Origin: Anaerotruncus rubiinfantis | Lineage (GTDB): Bacteria > Bacillota > Clostridia > Oscillospirales > Ruminococcaceae | Direction: 5' to 3' | NCBI RefSeq assembly: GCF_900078395.1 | Contig: NZ_FKLA01000009.1 | Location: forward strand, 1,440,614 to 1,504,613 | Length of the DNA: 64,000 bases | Part shown: positions 35,595 to 45,162 of the stretch, one piece after another | Layout of the letters: every line of letters begins with the position of its first letter | Numbering within the stretch: the stretch's first letter is position 1 | Notes under the pieces: generated by a model | What the model saw: the letters and a program-made list of their open reading frames with translations, nothing else | The model's database searches: none | What the model was told of the DNA's origin: nothing | Translations under genes and position numbers: made by a program

Positions 35595-35724
35595 CTGGGG
35601 GTCCTCCATTCGCGCCGGCGGCACATACATAATAATTTTTTGGTACGCCAGCATTCTTTTAGAAAAGTGATGGTGATCCAAAAGGGAACGCTTAGCCAAA
35701 TTTTTAACATTTCAGGGCGGAATG

Positions 35725-35760
35725 CCAAAATATAAGTATTACTTTTATAAGTCTAACATT
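35725..35760 (-). promoter_or_regulatory. xdhD promoter region with the shared palindrome
   Basis: On the plus strand, TATAAGT-ATT-ACTTTTATA lies at 35731-35749. The core AAGT-ATT-ACTT differs by one base from the xdhA and cofactor-operon operators. On the minus strand a weak TTAGAC and TATATT frame it at promoter spacing. Confidence 0.6.
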
Positions 35761-35851
35761 AAAAAAATAAATAATCAAGCGAAAGTAATGAGAAAAGTGC
35801 ACAAAAAACTAAAAAATTTTTAGTTAACACAAATTTTTTTGAGAAAACCCA

Positions 35852-35879
35852 TTGACACAACGTTTTTCTATGCTATGAT
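35852..35879 (+). promoter_or_regulatory. Promoter of ygeX-ygeY-ygeW-yqeA
   Basis: TTGACA (35852-35857) and TATGAT (35874-35879) with a 16-base spacer, in the AT-rich divergent region with xdhD. Confidence 0.75.
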
Positions 35880-35927
35880 GGGGTTAGAAACCAAATAAAC
35901 GATTCAGATACAGGAGGCAGGTTGCAA

Positions 35928-37139
35928 ATGGAACAGATCAAATGGGCGGCCAACCGGATGCCGAAAAGCGAAGACAAACAGCTTTTGATTATGGCGCTGG
36001 AAAATGTGGCCAAGGCCCGAAACTTCCACCAGAGTTTCCCGCAGTATTCGGTCACCCCGCTGGCTCAGCTTCAGAAGATGGCTTCGGTCCTGGGCGTGGG
36101 CGACATCTTCGTAAAGGATGAGTCCTACCGGTTTGGGCTCAACGCCTTCAAGGTGCTCGGCGGTTCCTTTGCGATGGCCCGTTACATAGCAAAACAGCTC
36201 GGCCGCGACGTGGCCGACGTCGATTACAATTATCTCACCTCGCCGGAACTCAAAAAGGATTTCGGCCAGGCTACCTTCTTCACCGCCACCGACGGAAATC
36301 ACGGCCGCGGCGTGGCGTGGGCGGCCAACAAGCTCGGCCAGAAAGCGGTCGTGCTGATGCCCAAAGGCAGCACCAAGACCCGCTTTGACAACATCGCCGC
36401 CGAAGGCGCCGCGGTCACCATCGAAGAGGTCAACTATGACGAGTGCGTGCGCCGCGCAAATGCCCTGGCCGAAAAGACAGAACACGGCGTCATGGTGCAG
36501 GACACCGCCTGGGACGGCTACGAGGAAATCCCGGCCTGGATCATGCAGGGTTACGGCACAATGGCGTCGGAAGCCGCCGAACAGCTCAAGGCCGCCGGCG
36601 TTGAGCGCCCGACCCACATCTTTATTCAGGCGGGCGTCGGAAGCCTCGCCGGAGCGGTGCAGGGGTATTTCGCAAACCTCTTCCCGGACAACACCCCGAC
36701 CACCGTCATCATGGAAGCCCAGGCCGCCGATTGCCTTTATAAAGGCGCGGTCGCCTGCGACGGCAACCCGCGCATCGTGGACGGGGACTTACAGACGATC
36801 ATGGCGGGACTTGCCTGCGGCGAGCCGAACACCCTTTCATGGGAGATCCTCAAGAACCATTCGAGCTTCTTCGTCTCCTGCCCCGACTGGGTTTCCGCCA
36901 AAGGCATGCGGATGCTGGGCGCGCCCTGCAAAGGCGACCCGCAGGTCATCTCGGGCGAGTCCGGCGCGGTCGGCATGGGCCTCATCGCGACGCTGATGGA
37001 AAGCGACGATTACAAGGAGCTGCGTGAAAAGATCGGTCTGGATAAGGATAGCAGGATCATCATGTTCTCCACCGAGGGCGACACCGACCCGGAGAACTAC
37101 CGCAAAGTGGTATGGAACGGGGATCATCCGTCCAAATAA
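35928..37139 (+). CDS. ygeX: 2,3-diaminopropionate ammonia-lyase
   Basis: This 403-residue PLP enzyme of fold type II is predicted to split 2,3-diaminopropionate into pyruvate and two ammonia. The PLP lysine is in RFGLNAFKVLGGS, and the phosphate-binding glycine-rich loop reads AGVGSLAG; both match E. coli YgeX. In urate/purine clusters the substrate is the last three-carbon fragment of the ring. A TTG lies two codons upstream but is too close to GGAGG; the ATG is used. RidA (21784) may clear the enamine it releases. Confidence 0.9.
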   Translation: MEQIKWAANRMPKSEDKQLLIMALENVAKARNFHQSFPQYSVTPLAQLQKMASVLGVGDIFVKDESYRFGLNAFKVLGGSFAMARYIAKQLGRDVADVDYNYLTSPELKKDFGQATFFTATDGNHGRGVAWAANKLGQKAVVLMPKGSTKTRFDNIAAEGAAVTIEEVNYDECVRRANALAEKTEHGVMVQDTAWDGYEEIPAWIMQGYGTMASEAAEQLKAAGVERPTHIFIQAGVGSLAGAVQGYFANLFPDNTPTTVIMEAQAADCLYKGAVACDGNPRIVDGDLQTIMAGLACGEPNTLSWEILKNHSSFFVSCPDWVSAKGMRMLGAPCKGDPQVISGESGAVGMGLIATLMESDDYKELREKIGLDKDSRIIMFSTEGDTDPENYRKVVWNGDHPSK

Positions 37140-37198
37140 AACGGCATGGAATACAGAACGGATTCTGACTGCATAGATAGAAAGTGGAGGAAAGCATT

Positions 37199-38518
37199 AT
37201 GGATTTCAGTAAGATCAAAGAAGCCGCCGAAGGGTATCGCGCGGATATGACCAGATTCCTGCGCGACATCGTAAAGTTCCCCGGCGAAAGCTGTGGCGAA
37301 AAAGAGCACATCGACCGCATTGCACAGGAGATGCGCAAAGTCGGTTTCGACGAAGTCGTCATCGACCCGATGGGCAACGTCCTCGGCTACATGGGTACCG
37401 GCAAAACCCTGATCGGATTTGACGCACACATCGATACGGTCGGCATCGGCAACAAATCCAACTGGACCTTCGATCCCTACGAGGGATACGAAAACGACGC
37501 CGAAATCGGCGGGCGCGGCGTTTCCGATCAGCTCGGCGGCATCGTTTCGGCGGTCTACGGCGCGAAGATCATGAAGGATCTCGGTATGCTCAATGACGAA
37601 TACCGCGTCGTGGTGACAGGCACCGTCCAGGAGGAGGACTGCGACGGACTCTGCTGGCAGTACATCATCCGCGAGGACAACGTCCGTCCGGCGTTTGTCG
37701 TTTCGACCGAGCCGACCGACGGCGGCATCTACCGCGGCCAGCGCGGACGCATGGAAATCCGCATCGACGTCAAGGGCGTTTCCTGCCACGGTTCCGCTCC
37801 GGAGCGCGGCGACAACGCGATCTACAAGATGGCCGATATCCTGCAGGATGTGCGCGCGCTCAATGAGAACGATGCGGAAGAGGGCACCGAAATCAAGGGA
37901 CTTATCAAGATGCTCGACGAGAAATACAACAAAGAGTGGAAGGAAGCCCGCTTCCTCGGACGGGGCACCGTCACCACTTCTGAAATTTTCTTCACTTCTC
38001 CTTCCCGCTGCGCGGTCGCGGATTCCTGCGCTGTGTCGCTTGACCGCCGCATGACCGCGGGTGAAACCTGGGAAAGCTGCCTTGAGGAGATCCGCGCGCT
38101 GCCTGCCGTCAAAAAGTACGGCGACGACGTCAAGGTTTCGATGTATACCTATGAGCGCCCGTCCTACACCGGCTGCGTCTATCCGATCGAATGCTACTTC
38201 CCGACCTGGGTGATCCCGGAGGACCACAAGGTTACCAAGGCGATGGAAGCTGCCTACAAGGGCCTTTACGGAGACAGCCGCGTCGGCCCGACCCCGGAGA
38301 TCGAAGCGGTGCGCAAAGCCCGCCCGCTGACCGACAAATGGACCTTCTCCACCAATGGCGTCACCATCATGGGCCGCAACGGCATCCCGTGCATTGGTTT
38401 TGGACCGGGCGCCGAAGCGCAGGCCCACGCCCCCAACGAGATCACTTGGAAGACCGACCTGGTCCGCTGCGCGGCCGTCTACGCCGCCCTGCCGACCGCC
38501 TATATCGAGAACAAATAA
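37199..38518 (+). CDS. ygeY: YgeY-type M20 peptidase/deacetylase
   Basis: This 439-residue zinc hydrolase of the M20 family has [11 protein letters not shown] (metal His and Asp), a bridging-acid motif TVQEEDCDG and a dimerisation domain in the middle. It matches YgeY of the purine cluster, where it probably removes a carbamoyl or acyl group from an amino acid intermediate before YgeX (inference). The ATG follows GTGGAGG. It is 60 bases after ygeX and 54 before ygeW. Confidence 0.87.
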   Translation: MDFSKIKEAAEGYRADMTRFLRDIVKFPGESCGEKEHIDRIAQEMRKVGFDEVVIDPMGNVLGYMGTGKTLIGFDAHIDTVGIGNKSNWTFDPYEGYENDAEIGGRGVSDQLGGIVSAVYGAKIMKDLGMLNDEYRVVVTGTVQEEDCDGLCWQYIIREDNVRPAFVVSTEPTDGGIYRGQRGRMEIRIDVKGVSCHGSAPERGDNAIYKMADILQDVRALNENDAEEGTEIKGLIKMLDEKYNKEWKEARFLGRGTVTTSEIFFTSPSRCAVADSCAVSLDRRMTAGETWESCLEEIRALPAVKKYGDDVKVSMYTYERPSYTGCVYPIECYFPTWVIPEDHKVTKAMEAAYKGLYGDSRVGPTPEIEAVRKARPLTDKWTFSTNGVTIMGRNGIPCIGFGPGAEAQAHAPNEITWKTDLVRCAAVYAALPTAYIENK

Positions 38519-38572
38519 GACCGGTTGATCGATAAACCCATCGAAGCCAAAAGAATAAAGGAGTAATGTGAA

Positions 38573-39772
38573 ATGGATCAGAAATTGCAGGCCTATATTG
38601 ACAAGCTCAACAAGCTGAACTTCAAAGAGATGTACGAGAACGACTTCTTCCTCACCTGGGAAAAGACGAACGACGAACTCGAAGCAATTTTCACCGTTGC
38701 CGACGCGCTGCGCTATATGCGCGAGCAGAACATCTCCACCAAGATCTTTGAAAGCGGCCTTGGCATCTCGCTTTTCCGCGACAACTCCACCCGCACCCGC
38801 TTCTCTTTCGCTTCCGCCTGCAACCTGCTGGGCCTTGAAGTGCAGGATCTTGACGAGGGCAAAAGCCAGATCGCGCACGGCGAGACGGTCCGTGAGACCG
38901 CGAACATGGTTTCGTTCATGGCCGACGTGATCGGTATCCGTGACGATATGTATATCGGTAAGGGCAACGCCTATATGCACGAGTTTTCCGAGGCGGTCCG
39001 TCAGGGCCACAAGGACGGCGTGCTCGAGCAGACCCCGACCCTTGTGAACCTCCAGTGTGATATCGACCACCCGACCCAGGCGATGGCCGACGCGCTGCAC
39101 CTGATCCACGAATTCGGCGGCATTGAGAACCTCAAGGGCAAAAAGATCGCCATGACCTGGGCATATTCCCCCTCCTATGGCAAGCCGCTTTCGGTCCCGC
39201 AGGGCATCATCGGCCTCATGACCCGCTTCGGCATGGACGTGGTGCTTGCGCATCCGGAAGGCTACGAGGTCATGCCCGAGGTCGAGGAGGTCGCCAAAAA
39301 GAACGCGGAGGCTTCGGGCGGCAGCTTCAAAAAGGTCAACTCGATGGCCGAAGCCTTCAAGGACGCGGATGTCGTCTATCCGAAGAGCTGGGCGCCGTTT
39401 GCCGCGATGGAAAAGCGCACCAACCTCTATGGCGCGGGAGATTCCGACGGCATCAAAGCGCTTGAGAAGGAGCTGCTCGCACAGAACGCGAATCACAAGG
39501 ACTGGTGCTGCACCGAAGAGCTGATGAAGACCACCAAGGACGGCAAAGCGATCTACATGCACTGCCTGCCGGCGGATATCAACGACGTCTCCTGCAAGGA
39601 CGGTGAAGTCGAGGCTTCGGTGTTCGACCGTTACCGCACCCCGCTCTATAAGGAAGCTTCTTTCAAACCGTACATCATCGCCGCGATGATCTTCCTCGCA
39701 AAGACCAAGGACCCGCAGGCGACCCTCAAGGCGCTTGAGGAACGTGGAGCCGACCGCTGGTTCCAGAAATAA
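38573..39772 (+). CDS. ygeW: YgeW knotted carbamoyltransferase
   Basis: This 399-residue enzyme is related to ornithine and aspartate transcarbamylases and is of the YgeW subgroup, whose true substrate is unsettled. The carbamoyl phosphate loop is FRDNSTRTRFSFASA, followed by HPTQAMADALHL and the HCLPAD motif near residue 325. In this operon it should run in reverse, transferring a carbamoyl group from a ureido intermediate to phosphate, so that carbamate kinase can make ATP. AAGGAG precedes the ATG. Length agrees with E. coli YgeW (396). Confidence 0.9.
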   Translation: MDQKLQAYIDKLNKLNFKEMYENDFFLTWEKTNDELEAIFTVADALRYMREQNISTKIFESGLGISLFRDNSTRTRFSFASACNLLGLEVQDLDEGKSQIAHGETVRETANMVSFMADVIGIRDDMYIGKGNAYMHEFSEAVRQGHKDGVLEQTPTLVNLQCDIDHPTQAMADALHLIHEFGGIENLKGKKIAMTWAYSPSYGKPLSVPQGIIGLMTRFGMDVVLAHPEGYEVMPEVEEVAKKNAEASGGSFKKVNSMAEAFKDADVVYPKSWAPFAAMEKRTNLYGAGDSDGIKALEKELLAQNANHKDWCCTEELMKTTKDGKAIYMHCLPADINDVSCKDGEVEASVFDRYRTPLYKEASFKPYIIAAMIFLAKTKDPQATLKALEERGADRWFQK

Positions 39773-39919
39773 GCCCACCCACATTACCTTCCAATAGATC
39801 CTTTCCGGCGCTGGCTCACCTGTATCTGTGAAAACTTTGTGCAGGTGAGCCTTGCCATTTCCCTGGCAAAGCCGCCGGGGAGGATTTCGGTGCTTTAGAT
39901 TGAAAAGGAGGCAGCTTAC
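39773..39919 (+). other. Intercistronic hairpin between ygeW and carbamate kinase gene
   Basis: GGCTCACCTG (39813-39822) pairs with CAGGTGAGCC (39842-39851) across a 19-base loop, with no T tract. It may be an mRNA-processing or stability element that sets the ratio of YgeW to carbamate kinase. Confidence 0.5.
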
Positions 39920-40861
39920 ATGGGAAAGAAAATCGTGATTGCCCTGGGCGGCAACGCGCTCGGCAATAACCTGCCGGAGCAGATGGTCGCGGTGAAATAT
40001 ACGGCGAAAGCCATTGTGGACCTCATTGAGGAGGGACACGAGGTCATCATCTCGCACGGCAACGGCCCGCAGGTCGGCATGATCCAGAAAGCGATGGCCG
40101 AGCTTGTGCGAAGCGACCCGAAACAGACGCTCGCGCCGCTCTCGGTCTGCACCGCGATGAGCCAGGGCTACATCGGCTACGACCTGCAAAACGCCCTGCG
40201 TGAAGAACTGCTCGACCGCGGAATCGAAAAAGGGGTCTGCACCGTGCTGACCCAGGTGATTGTCGATCCGGAGGACGAAGCGTTCAAAAATCCGACCAAA
40301 CCGATCGGCGCGTTCATGACTAAAGAGGAGGCTGACAAAGCCGCCGCTGAGAAGGGCTGGGTCATCAAGGAGGATTCCGGGCGCGGGTACCGCCGCGTGG
40401 TGGCTTCTCCGAAGCCGCAGGGAATTGTTGAGATCGAAACGGTCAAGGCGCTGGCCTCGGCTGGACATATCCCCATCGCCTGCGGCGGCGGCGGGATTCC
40501 GGTATTCTGCTCGGAAGGGCATCACCTCAAGGGCGTTTCCGCGGTGATAGACAAGGATTTCGCATCCTGCCGGCTTGCGCAGCAGCTCGATGCCGACTGC
40601 CTGATCATCCTGACCGCGGTCGAGAAGGTCGCTGTCAATTTCGGCAAGCCCGACCAGAAGTGGCTCTCTTCGATCACTCCGGAGGAAGCCCGCAAGTATA
40701 TGGGCGAGGGGCATTTTGCACCGGGCTCGATGCTGCCGAAGGTACAGGCCGCCGTCGAGTTCGCGGAATCGAAACCTGGGCGCACAGCGCTGATTACCCT
40801 GCTTGAAAAAGCAAAGGACGGCATTGCTGGAAGGACCGGCACCGTGATTGCGGCGGGCTGA
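39920..40861 (+). CDS. yqeA: Carbamate kinase
   Basis: This 313-residue amino-acid kinase fold enzyme makes ATP from carbamoyl phosphate and ADP. Motifs are IALGGNALG at the N-terminus, SHGNGPQVG, and GGGGIPV. AAAGGAGG precedes the ATG. It is the energy-yielding last step of the yge operon and corresponds to E. coli YqeA; an arginine deiminase role is unlikely since arcA and argF-type genes are absent. A very strong terminator follows. Confidence 0.9.
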   Translation: MGKKIVIALGGNALGNNLPEQMVAVKYTAKAIVDLIEEGHEVIISHGNGPQVGMIQKAMAELVRSDPKQTLAPLSVCTAMSQGYIGYDLQNALREELLDRGIEKGVCTVLTQVIVDPEDEAFKNPTKPIGAFMTKEEADKAAAEKGWVIKEDSGRGYRRVVASPKPQGIVEIETVKALASAGHIPIACGGGGIPVFCSEGHHLKGVSAVIDKDFASCRLAQQLDADCLIILTAVEKVAVNFGKPDQKWLSSITPEEARKYMGEGHFAPGSMLPKVQAAVEFAESKPGRTALITLLEKAKDGIAGRTGTVIAAG

Positions 40862-40939
40862 ACCCGCTTTCTTCCCGCGCCGGTACCGGAATCTTGCCTC
40901 CGGCGCCGGGTACGCGTTTCTTTTTCCATCCCAGCCAAA

Positions 40940-40985
40940 GGCCCGGAAAGGGCCCGCTAGACAGCGGGCCCTTTCCGGGCCTTTC
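40940..40985 (+). terminator. Terminator after carbamate kinase gene
   Basis: A perfect 19-bp GC-rich stem (40940-40958 with 40963-40981), loop AGAC, followed by a short T stretch. Confidence 0.85.
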
Positions 40986-41077
40986 CGGCCTTCTGATAGA
41001 CAACGCATAGGGCTCCCTTTACCATCGCGCCATAAAGTAAAATAAAAAACAAGCGGATGAAAGGACGGGAACGTCAT

Positions 41078-42469
41078 ATGGATGAAAAACGGGCGCTTTT
41101 GCAGAAAATTCCGCAGGTCGACCTGTTGCTCCGGCGGGAAGCAGTCCGCGAAGCGTGTGAAAGCTTTGGACATACCGCGGTGCGCAAAGCGGTGCGGCAG
41201 GTTCTGGACAGCTTGCGCGCCGGACTGCTCGCAGGGGAAGTGCGGGAAATCCCATCGATGGAAGCGCTGGAAAAACAAACGGTTGAAGCTCTGAAAAAGG
41301 CGCGGGAAAGCGGCCTGCGCCGGGTGATCAACGCGACCGGCGTCGCGCTGCACACCAATCTTGGGCGCGCTCCGCTGGCGGAAAAAGCGCTAAAAGCGCT
41401 GGAAGCCGCGGCCGGTTATTTAAATTTGGAGTACGATCTGCCGAGCGGTGAGCGCGGCAGCAGGGGAACGTTTGTCGAGCCGCTGCTCTGCGCGCTCTGT
41501 GGCAGCGAGGCGGCGCTTGTGGTGAACAATAACGCGGCGGCACTGCTGCTTGCGCTTTCAACCTTTTCAAAAGGAAAGGAAATTGTCGTTTCGCGCGGGG
41601 AGCTTGTGGAAATCGGGGACGGATTCCGAATCCCCGATATCATGGCGGAGAGCGGCGGAACGCTTTGCGAGGTTGGCTCGACCAACAAGACGCGGCTTTC
41701 CGATTATGAGAACGCCATCAATGAACAGACAGGGATGCTGCTCAAAGTGCATACGAGCAACTACCGGGTGATTGGGTTTTCCGCGTCGGTACAGGTACGG
41801 GAACTTGCCGCGCTCGGCGCAAAACACAATTTACCGGTATTGGCTGATCTTGGAAGCGGCGCAGTGCTTGAGGCTTCCGAGTATCCGTTTTCAGGGGAGC
41901 CGACCGTGCCGCAGACGCTGCGCGATGGCGCGGATTTGGTCTGCTTTTCCGGGGACAAGCTGCTCGGCGGCCCGCAGGCGGGTATCCTGCTTGGCAAAAA
42001 GGAACTGATCGCGCGGATGAAGCGCCATCCGCTTGCGCGGGCCCTGCGCATCGATAAGCTGTCGCTGGCCGCGCTGGAAGCGACCCTGCGGCTCTATGAG
42101 AACCCAAAACGTGCAAAGGAAGAAATCCCTGTGCTGGCGTCTCTGAGCGCCGTATCGGAGTCCTTGCGGCGCCAGGCGCAGGCCCTTTGCCGGGAAATCG
42201 TGGAATCCGGCGCGGATTGCGGCACGCGGGTGGTGCCGCAGCAGCGGCCGGTGGGCGGCGGGGCGGCGCCGGGCCAGCTGCTTGACGGATTTGCTGTGGC
42301 GGTGTGTCCGCATAGATGCGCGGTCGAACAATTGGAGGCGCTTTTGCGAAACGCAAATCCTCCGGTGATTGCGCGGATTTTTGACGGGGAGCTGCTGTTT
42401 GACCCCGCCACGATTTCGGAGTCGGATTTTGAAGCGGTCGCGGCGGCGCTGGCGAAAAGCCTGGGGTGA
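41078..42469 (+). CDS. selA: L-seryl-tRNA(Sec) selenium transferase
   Basis: This 463-residue PLP enzyme turns seryl-tRNA(Sec) into selenocysteyl-tRNA(Sec) using selenophosphate. The N-terminal tRNA-binding domain is followed by RRVINATGVALHTNLGRAPL and the PLP lysine in FSGDKLLGGPQAG. The ATG at 41078 has AAAGGACGGG upstream; the one at 41057 has no ribosome site. It begins the selA-selB-tRNA-Sec unit. The selenophosphate source gene selD is not in the window. Confidence 0.93.
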   Translation: MDEKRALLQKIPQVDLLLRREAVREACESFGHTAVRKAVRQVLDSLRAGLLAGEVREIPSMEALEKQTVEALKKARESGLRRVINATGVALHTNLGRAPLAEKALKALEAAAGYLNLEYDLPSGERGSRGTFVEPLLCALCGSEAALVVNNNAAALLLALSTFSKGKEIVVSRGELVEIGDGFRIPDIMAESGGTLCEVGSTNKTRLSDYENAINEQTGMLLKVHTSNYRVIGFSASVQVRELAALGAKHNLPVLADLGSGAVLEASEYPFSGEPTVPQTLRDGADLVCFSGDKLLGGPQAGILLGKKELIARMKRHPLARALRIDKLSLAALEATLRLYENPKRAKEEIPVLASLSAVSESLRRQAQALCREIVESGADCGTRVVPQQRPVGGGAAPGQLLDGFAVAVCPHRCAVEQLEALLRNANPPVIARIFDGELLFDPATISESDFEAVAAALAKSLG

Positions 42470-42473
42470 TGGG

Positions 42474-44330
42474 ATGAAACATGTGATGATCGGGACGGCG
42501 GGACATATCGATCACGGCAAGACGGCGCTCGTCAAAGCATTGACCGGCACGGACACCGACCGGCTCGCGGAGGAAAAGCGCCGGGGGATTACGATTGACC
42601 TTGGATTTGCACAGATGGTGCTGCCGGGAGGGACCCTTGCCGGAATCGTGGATGTGCCCGGACACGAAAAATTTATCCGCAATATGCTGGCTGGCGCAGG
42701 CGCGATCGATCTTGCGCTGATGGTGGTCGCGGCTGACGAGGGCGTGATGCCGCAGACGCGGGAACACTTGGACATCCTGACGCTGCTCGGCGTTCAGCAT
42801 GGCGTGGTCGCATTGACAAAGTGCGACCTTGTGGATGAGGAGACGCTGGAACTGGCAAAGGAGGATCTGCGGGAGGCCTTTGCAGGCAGCTTTTTGCAGA
42901 AAGCGCCGGTGGTGGAGGTTTCTGCTGTCACCGGTATGGGGATTTCTGCATTGCGGGAGGCGCTCCTGCTGGCAGTGGGAAAGTGTCCGGAACGCGGCAG
43001 CGGCCGCCCGTTTCGGATGCCGGTTGACCGGGTATTTACGGTGGATGGATTTGGGACAGTGGTCACCGGGACGGTACTTGGCGGAACCCTTTCGGTCGGC
43101 GACCCGGTCGTGGTCTGTCCCCAGGGACTCGAAGCACGGGTGCGCGGCCTGCAAAGCGGCGGTACAGATGTCGCTGCTGTCTTTGCAGGCCAGCGGGCTG
43201 CCGCGAACCTCGGTGGGATCAAACGCGAGAATATCGGTCGCGGCAGCCTGCTGGCCTGCCGGGTGTTGAGCTGTACACGGCTCGACGTCCGGCTGGACGC
43301 GCTCCCCACGGCGCACATCCTGCATCACGGCTCCAGGCTGCATTTGGCGATTGGGACGGCCAGCGTGGTCTGCCGGCTGATCCTTCTGGATCAGGATACG
43401 CTGTATCCGGGAGAATCCGCCTATGCGCAATTGCGGCTGGAGCAGCCGGTAGCGGCGCAGTACGGCGACCGGTTTGTGGTGCGCTTTTATTCACCGCTCC
43501 TGACGGTTGGCGGAGGCATCGTGCTTGACGCCTGTCCGAACAAACACAAGCGGTCGGATCCGGAAGTGCTGTCCCGCCTGCACTGTTACAGAAATGGGAC
43601 GCTTTCAGATCAGCTCGTCTATGAGCTGTCCCACGCGCTTTATACGCGGCGGGATCTCCGGGAGCGGTTCCTTCACTGTGCAGACGCCGCGTTTGACGAG
43701 GCATGGCAGGTCTTGCTGGATCGTGGAATGATCATGGAAACGGGCGGACTTGTGGGAACGCCCGCGCTGATGGCGGAAAGCGGACAGGCAATCCTGAAGG
43801 CGCTTGCCGCTTATCATCTGGAGCATCCCTTGTCAGATGGATTCCCGCTGTCTGAAATGCAGAAATGTTTTCCGGCTGCGCTGATGGAATCGCTGTTGGA
43901 AAAAGGGATGATAGTCCGGCGTGATGCCGCTGCTGCTCTGCCTGAATTTGTGCCGCTGCAAACCGATGCGGGCAGTTCGGCGCGCGAAAAACTCTTTGCC
44001 GCCTATCGTGCTGCCGGGTTTGCGCCACCTGCGCCCGCCAGCCTGGCGGAAAAAACCGGAATTGCACCGGAAATGGTTTTTCGGATGCTGGAGCTGCTGA
44101 GACGGGACGGGGAGCTGATCTGTGTGGGCCCGGAGCTTTTCTTTTTGCGGGAAACGGTTGATTGCGCCAAGGAAAAGTTTGAAACGCTCACAAAGCGGCA
44201 GGAAAGCGTTCGGCTTAGCGAATTGCGCGATGCATTGGGAGCCTCTCGCAAATATACCCAGGCGATACTGGAATATTTTGACGAAATCGGCTATACTGTG
44301 AGGGACGGGGACGTTCGCAGACTGAAATAA
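42474..44330 (+). CDS. selB: Selenocysteine-specific elongation factor
   Basis: This 618-residue translation factor brings Sec-tRNA to UGA codons with a SECIS hairpin. The GTPase domain has [17 protein letters not shown] and TKCD. EF-Tu-like domains follow, then about 250 residues of winged-helix repeats that bind the SECIS RNA, ending in a typical final module ([20 protein letters not shown]). It starts 4 bases after the selA stop, and tRNA-Sec lies 11 bases after its own stop. Confidence 0.93.
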   Translation: MKHVMIGTAGHIDHGKTALVKALTGTDTDRLAEEKRRGITIDLGFAQMVLPGGTLAGIVDVPGHEKFIRNMLAGAGAIDLALMVVAADEGVMPQTREHLDILTLLGVQHGVVALTKCDLVDEETLELAKEDLREAFAGSFLQKAPVVEVSAVTGMGISALREALLLAVGKCPERGSGRPFRMPVDRVFTVDGFGTVVTGTVLGGTLSVGDPVVVCPQGLEARVRGLQSGGTDVAAVFAGQRAAANLGGIKRENIGRGSLLACRVLSCTRLDVRLDALPTAHILHHGSRLHLAIGTASVVCRLILLDQDTLYPGESAYAQLRLEQPVAAQYGDRFVVRFYSPLLTVGGGIVLDACPNKHKRSDPEVLSRLHCYRNGTLSDQLVYELSHALYTRRDLRERFLHCADAAFDEAWQVLLDRGMIMETGGLVGTPALMAESGQAILKALAAYHLEHPLSDGFPLSEMQKCFPAALMESLLEKGMIVRRDAAAALPEFVPLQTDAGSSAREKLFAAYRAAGFAPPAPASLAEKTGIAPEMVFRMLELLRRDGELICVGPELFFLRETVDCAKEKFETLTKRQESVRLSELRDALGASRKYTQAILEYFDEIGYTVRDGDVRRLK

Positions 44331-44341
44331 CCGTCCGAGAT

Positions 44342-44437
44342 GGGAGCAGATGGGCGCTGGTGTGTCCCTCGGTCTTCAAAACCGATGCGGGTGGTTATAA
44401 CTGCCCGGGTGGGTTCGATTCCCACATGCTTCCGCCA
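44342..44437 (+). tRNA. selC: tRNA-Sec (anticodon TCA)
   Basis: This 96-nt tRNA has anticodon TCA at 44376-44378 in the loop CTTCAAA, closed by TCGGT/ACCGA. It has a long variable arm (GGGTGG...TGCCC), a T arm GTGGG-TTCGATT-CCCAC and an encoded GCCA end. The acceptor stem GGGAGCA pairs with TGCTTCC (one G-U). The eighth acceptor position, normally paired in tRNA-Sec, reads G against A. A terminator follows at once. Confidence 0.95.
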
Positions 44438-44439
44438 GC

Positions 44440-44476
44440 AAAAAACGCTTAGAAAACTGTTCTAAGCGTTTTTTTT
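44440..44476 (+). terminator. Terminator after tRNA-Sec
   Basis: AACGCTTAGAA pairs with TTCTAAGCGTT and is followed by a run of eight T. Confidence 0.9.
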
Positions 44477-44657
44477 CATGGCCGGGCAGATGTGCCGGCG
44501 TTGCCGTCTTTCTGCTGAGTGAGGAATAATACCAAATTTGCGCACAGGATAATCCGTGTCCCTGGCGCTTCCATCCCAATACGCGATTTGCGTTTGTGAT
44601 TTGCATTTTCACGCAACTTTTCCTTTACTTAAAGGTATGGGTGAAAGGTGGTGAAGG

Positions 44658-44879
44658 ATGCGAGGCATAAAAACAAATGAACTGGGCGTATTGGACAGGA
44701 TAATGAGTGAATTGCAGTGGAAACTATCGGAGATATGCCGGAGACTGCATAAAGGATCCGGAAAACTGGCAGAAAAGAAAACAGGTTTGGCAATTGTGGA
44801 ATCTGGTCTGAATACCTCGTCCAGTAAGGTCAGGAGAGGGCAAATGAGACTATATAAGGAGGAACAGAGTGGATTTTAA
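44658..44879 (+). CDS. Small basic hypothetical protein of phage-type cassette
   Basis: This 73-residue basic protein has a ribosome-site-like GGTGGTGAAGG before the ATG and overlaps the next start by 11 bases. No domain is recognised. Its place just before a holin-like gene suggests a phage-derived cassette. It could be a chance frame. Confidence 0.4.
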   Translation: MRGIKTNELGVLDRIMSELQWKLSEICRRLHKGSGKLAEKKTGLAIVESGLNTSSSKVRRGQMRLYKEEQSGF

Positions 44880-45162
44880 AGAGTTTTTCACATGGGAATA
44901 TATCGCAACCTTTGCGGGGTGCATGGCCTGCACCGGTGTAATCACCCAGTTTATTAAGAACTGGCTGGACAGTCTCGTACATATCCCGACGCAGCTGCTT
45001 GCCTACCTTGTGGCCCTTGTGGTGCTGCTGGCGGCGCAGGGCTTCACGGGGGCGCTCACGCCGTCGATGGCGGCGCTTGACCTGCTTAACGCTGTGCTGA
45101 TCGCCACGGCGGCCAGCGGCGCCTACGATGGGATCAAGCGGATTGGTGGCGGCAATGGCTGA
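44869..45162 (+). CDS. Holin-like small membrane protein
   Basis: This 97-residue protein has two hydrophobic segments (about residues 8-30 and 40-60) and a third, weaker one near 70-85. A GTG start follows AAGGAGG by six bases. Its stop overlaps the start of the lysozyme gene, the usual holin-endolysin arrangement. The sequence is too short and variable for a family name. Confidence 0.65.
   Translation: MDFKEFFTWEYIATFAGCMACTGVITQFIKNWLDSLVHIPTQLLAYLVALVVLLAAQGFTGALTPSMAALDLLNAVLIATAASGAYDGIKRIGGGNG

Noticed and set aside
37124..41353. Very long minus-strand reading frame opposite ygeY-ygeW-yqeA-selA
   Set aside because: It lies entirely antisense to well-recognised enzymes. Its His/Arg/Val-rich composition is what GC-rich coding sequence gives on the opposite strand, and no domain is recognisable.
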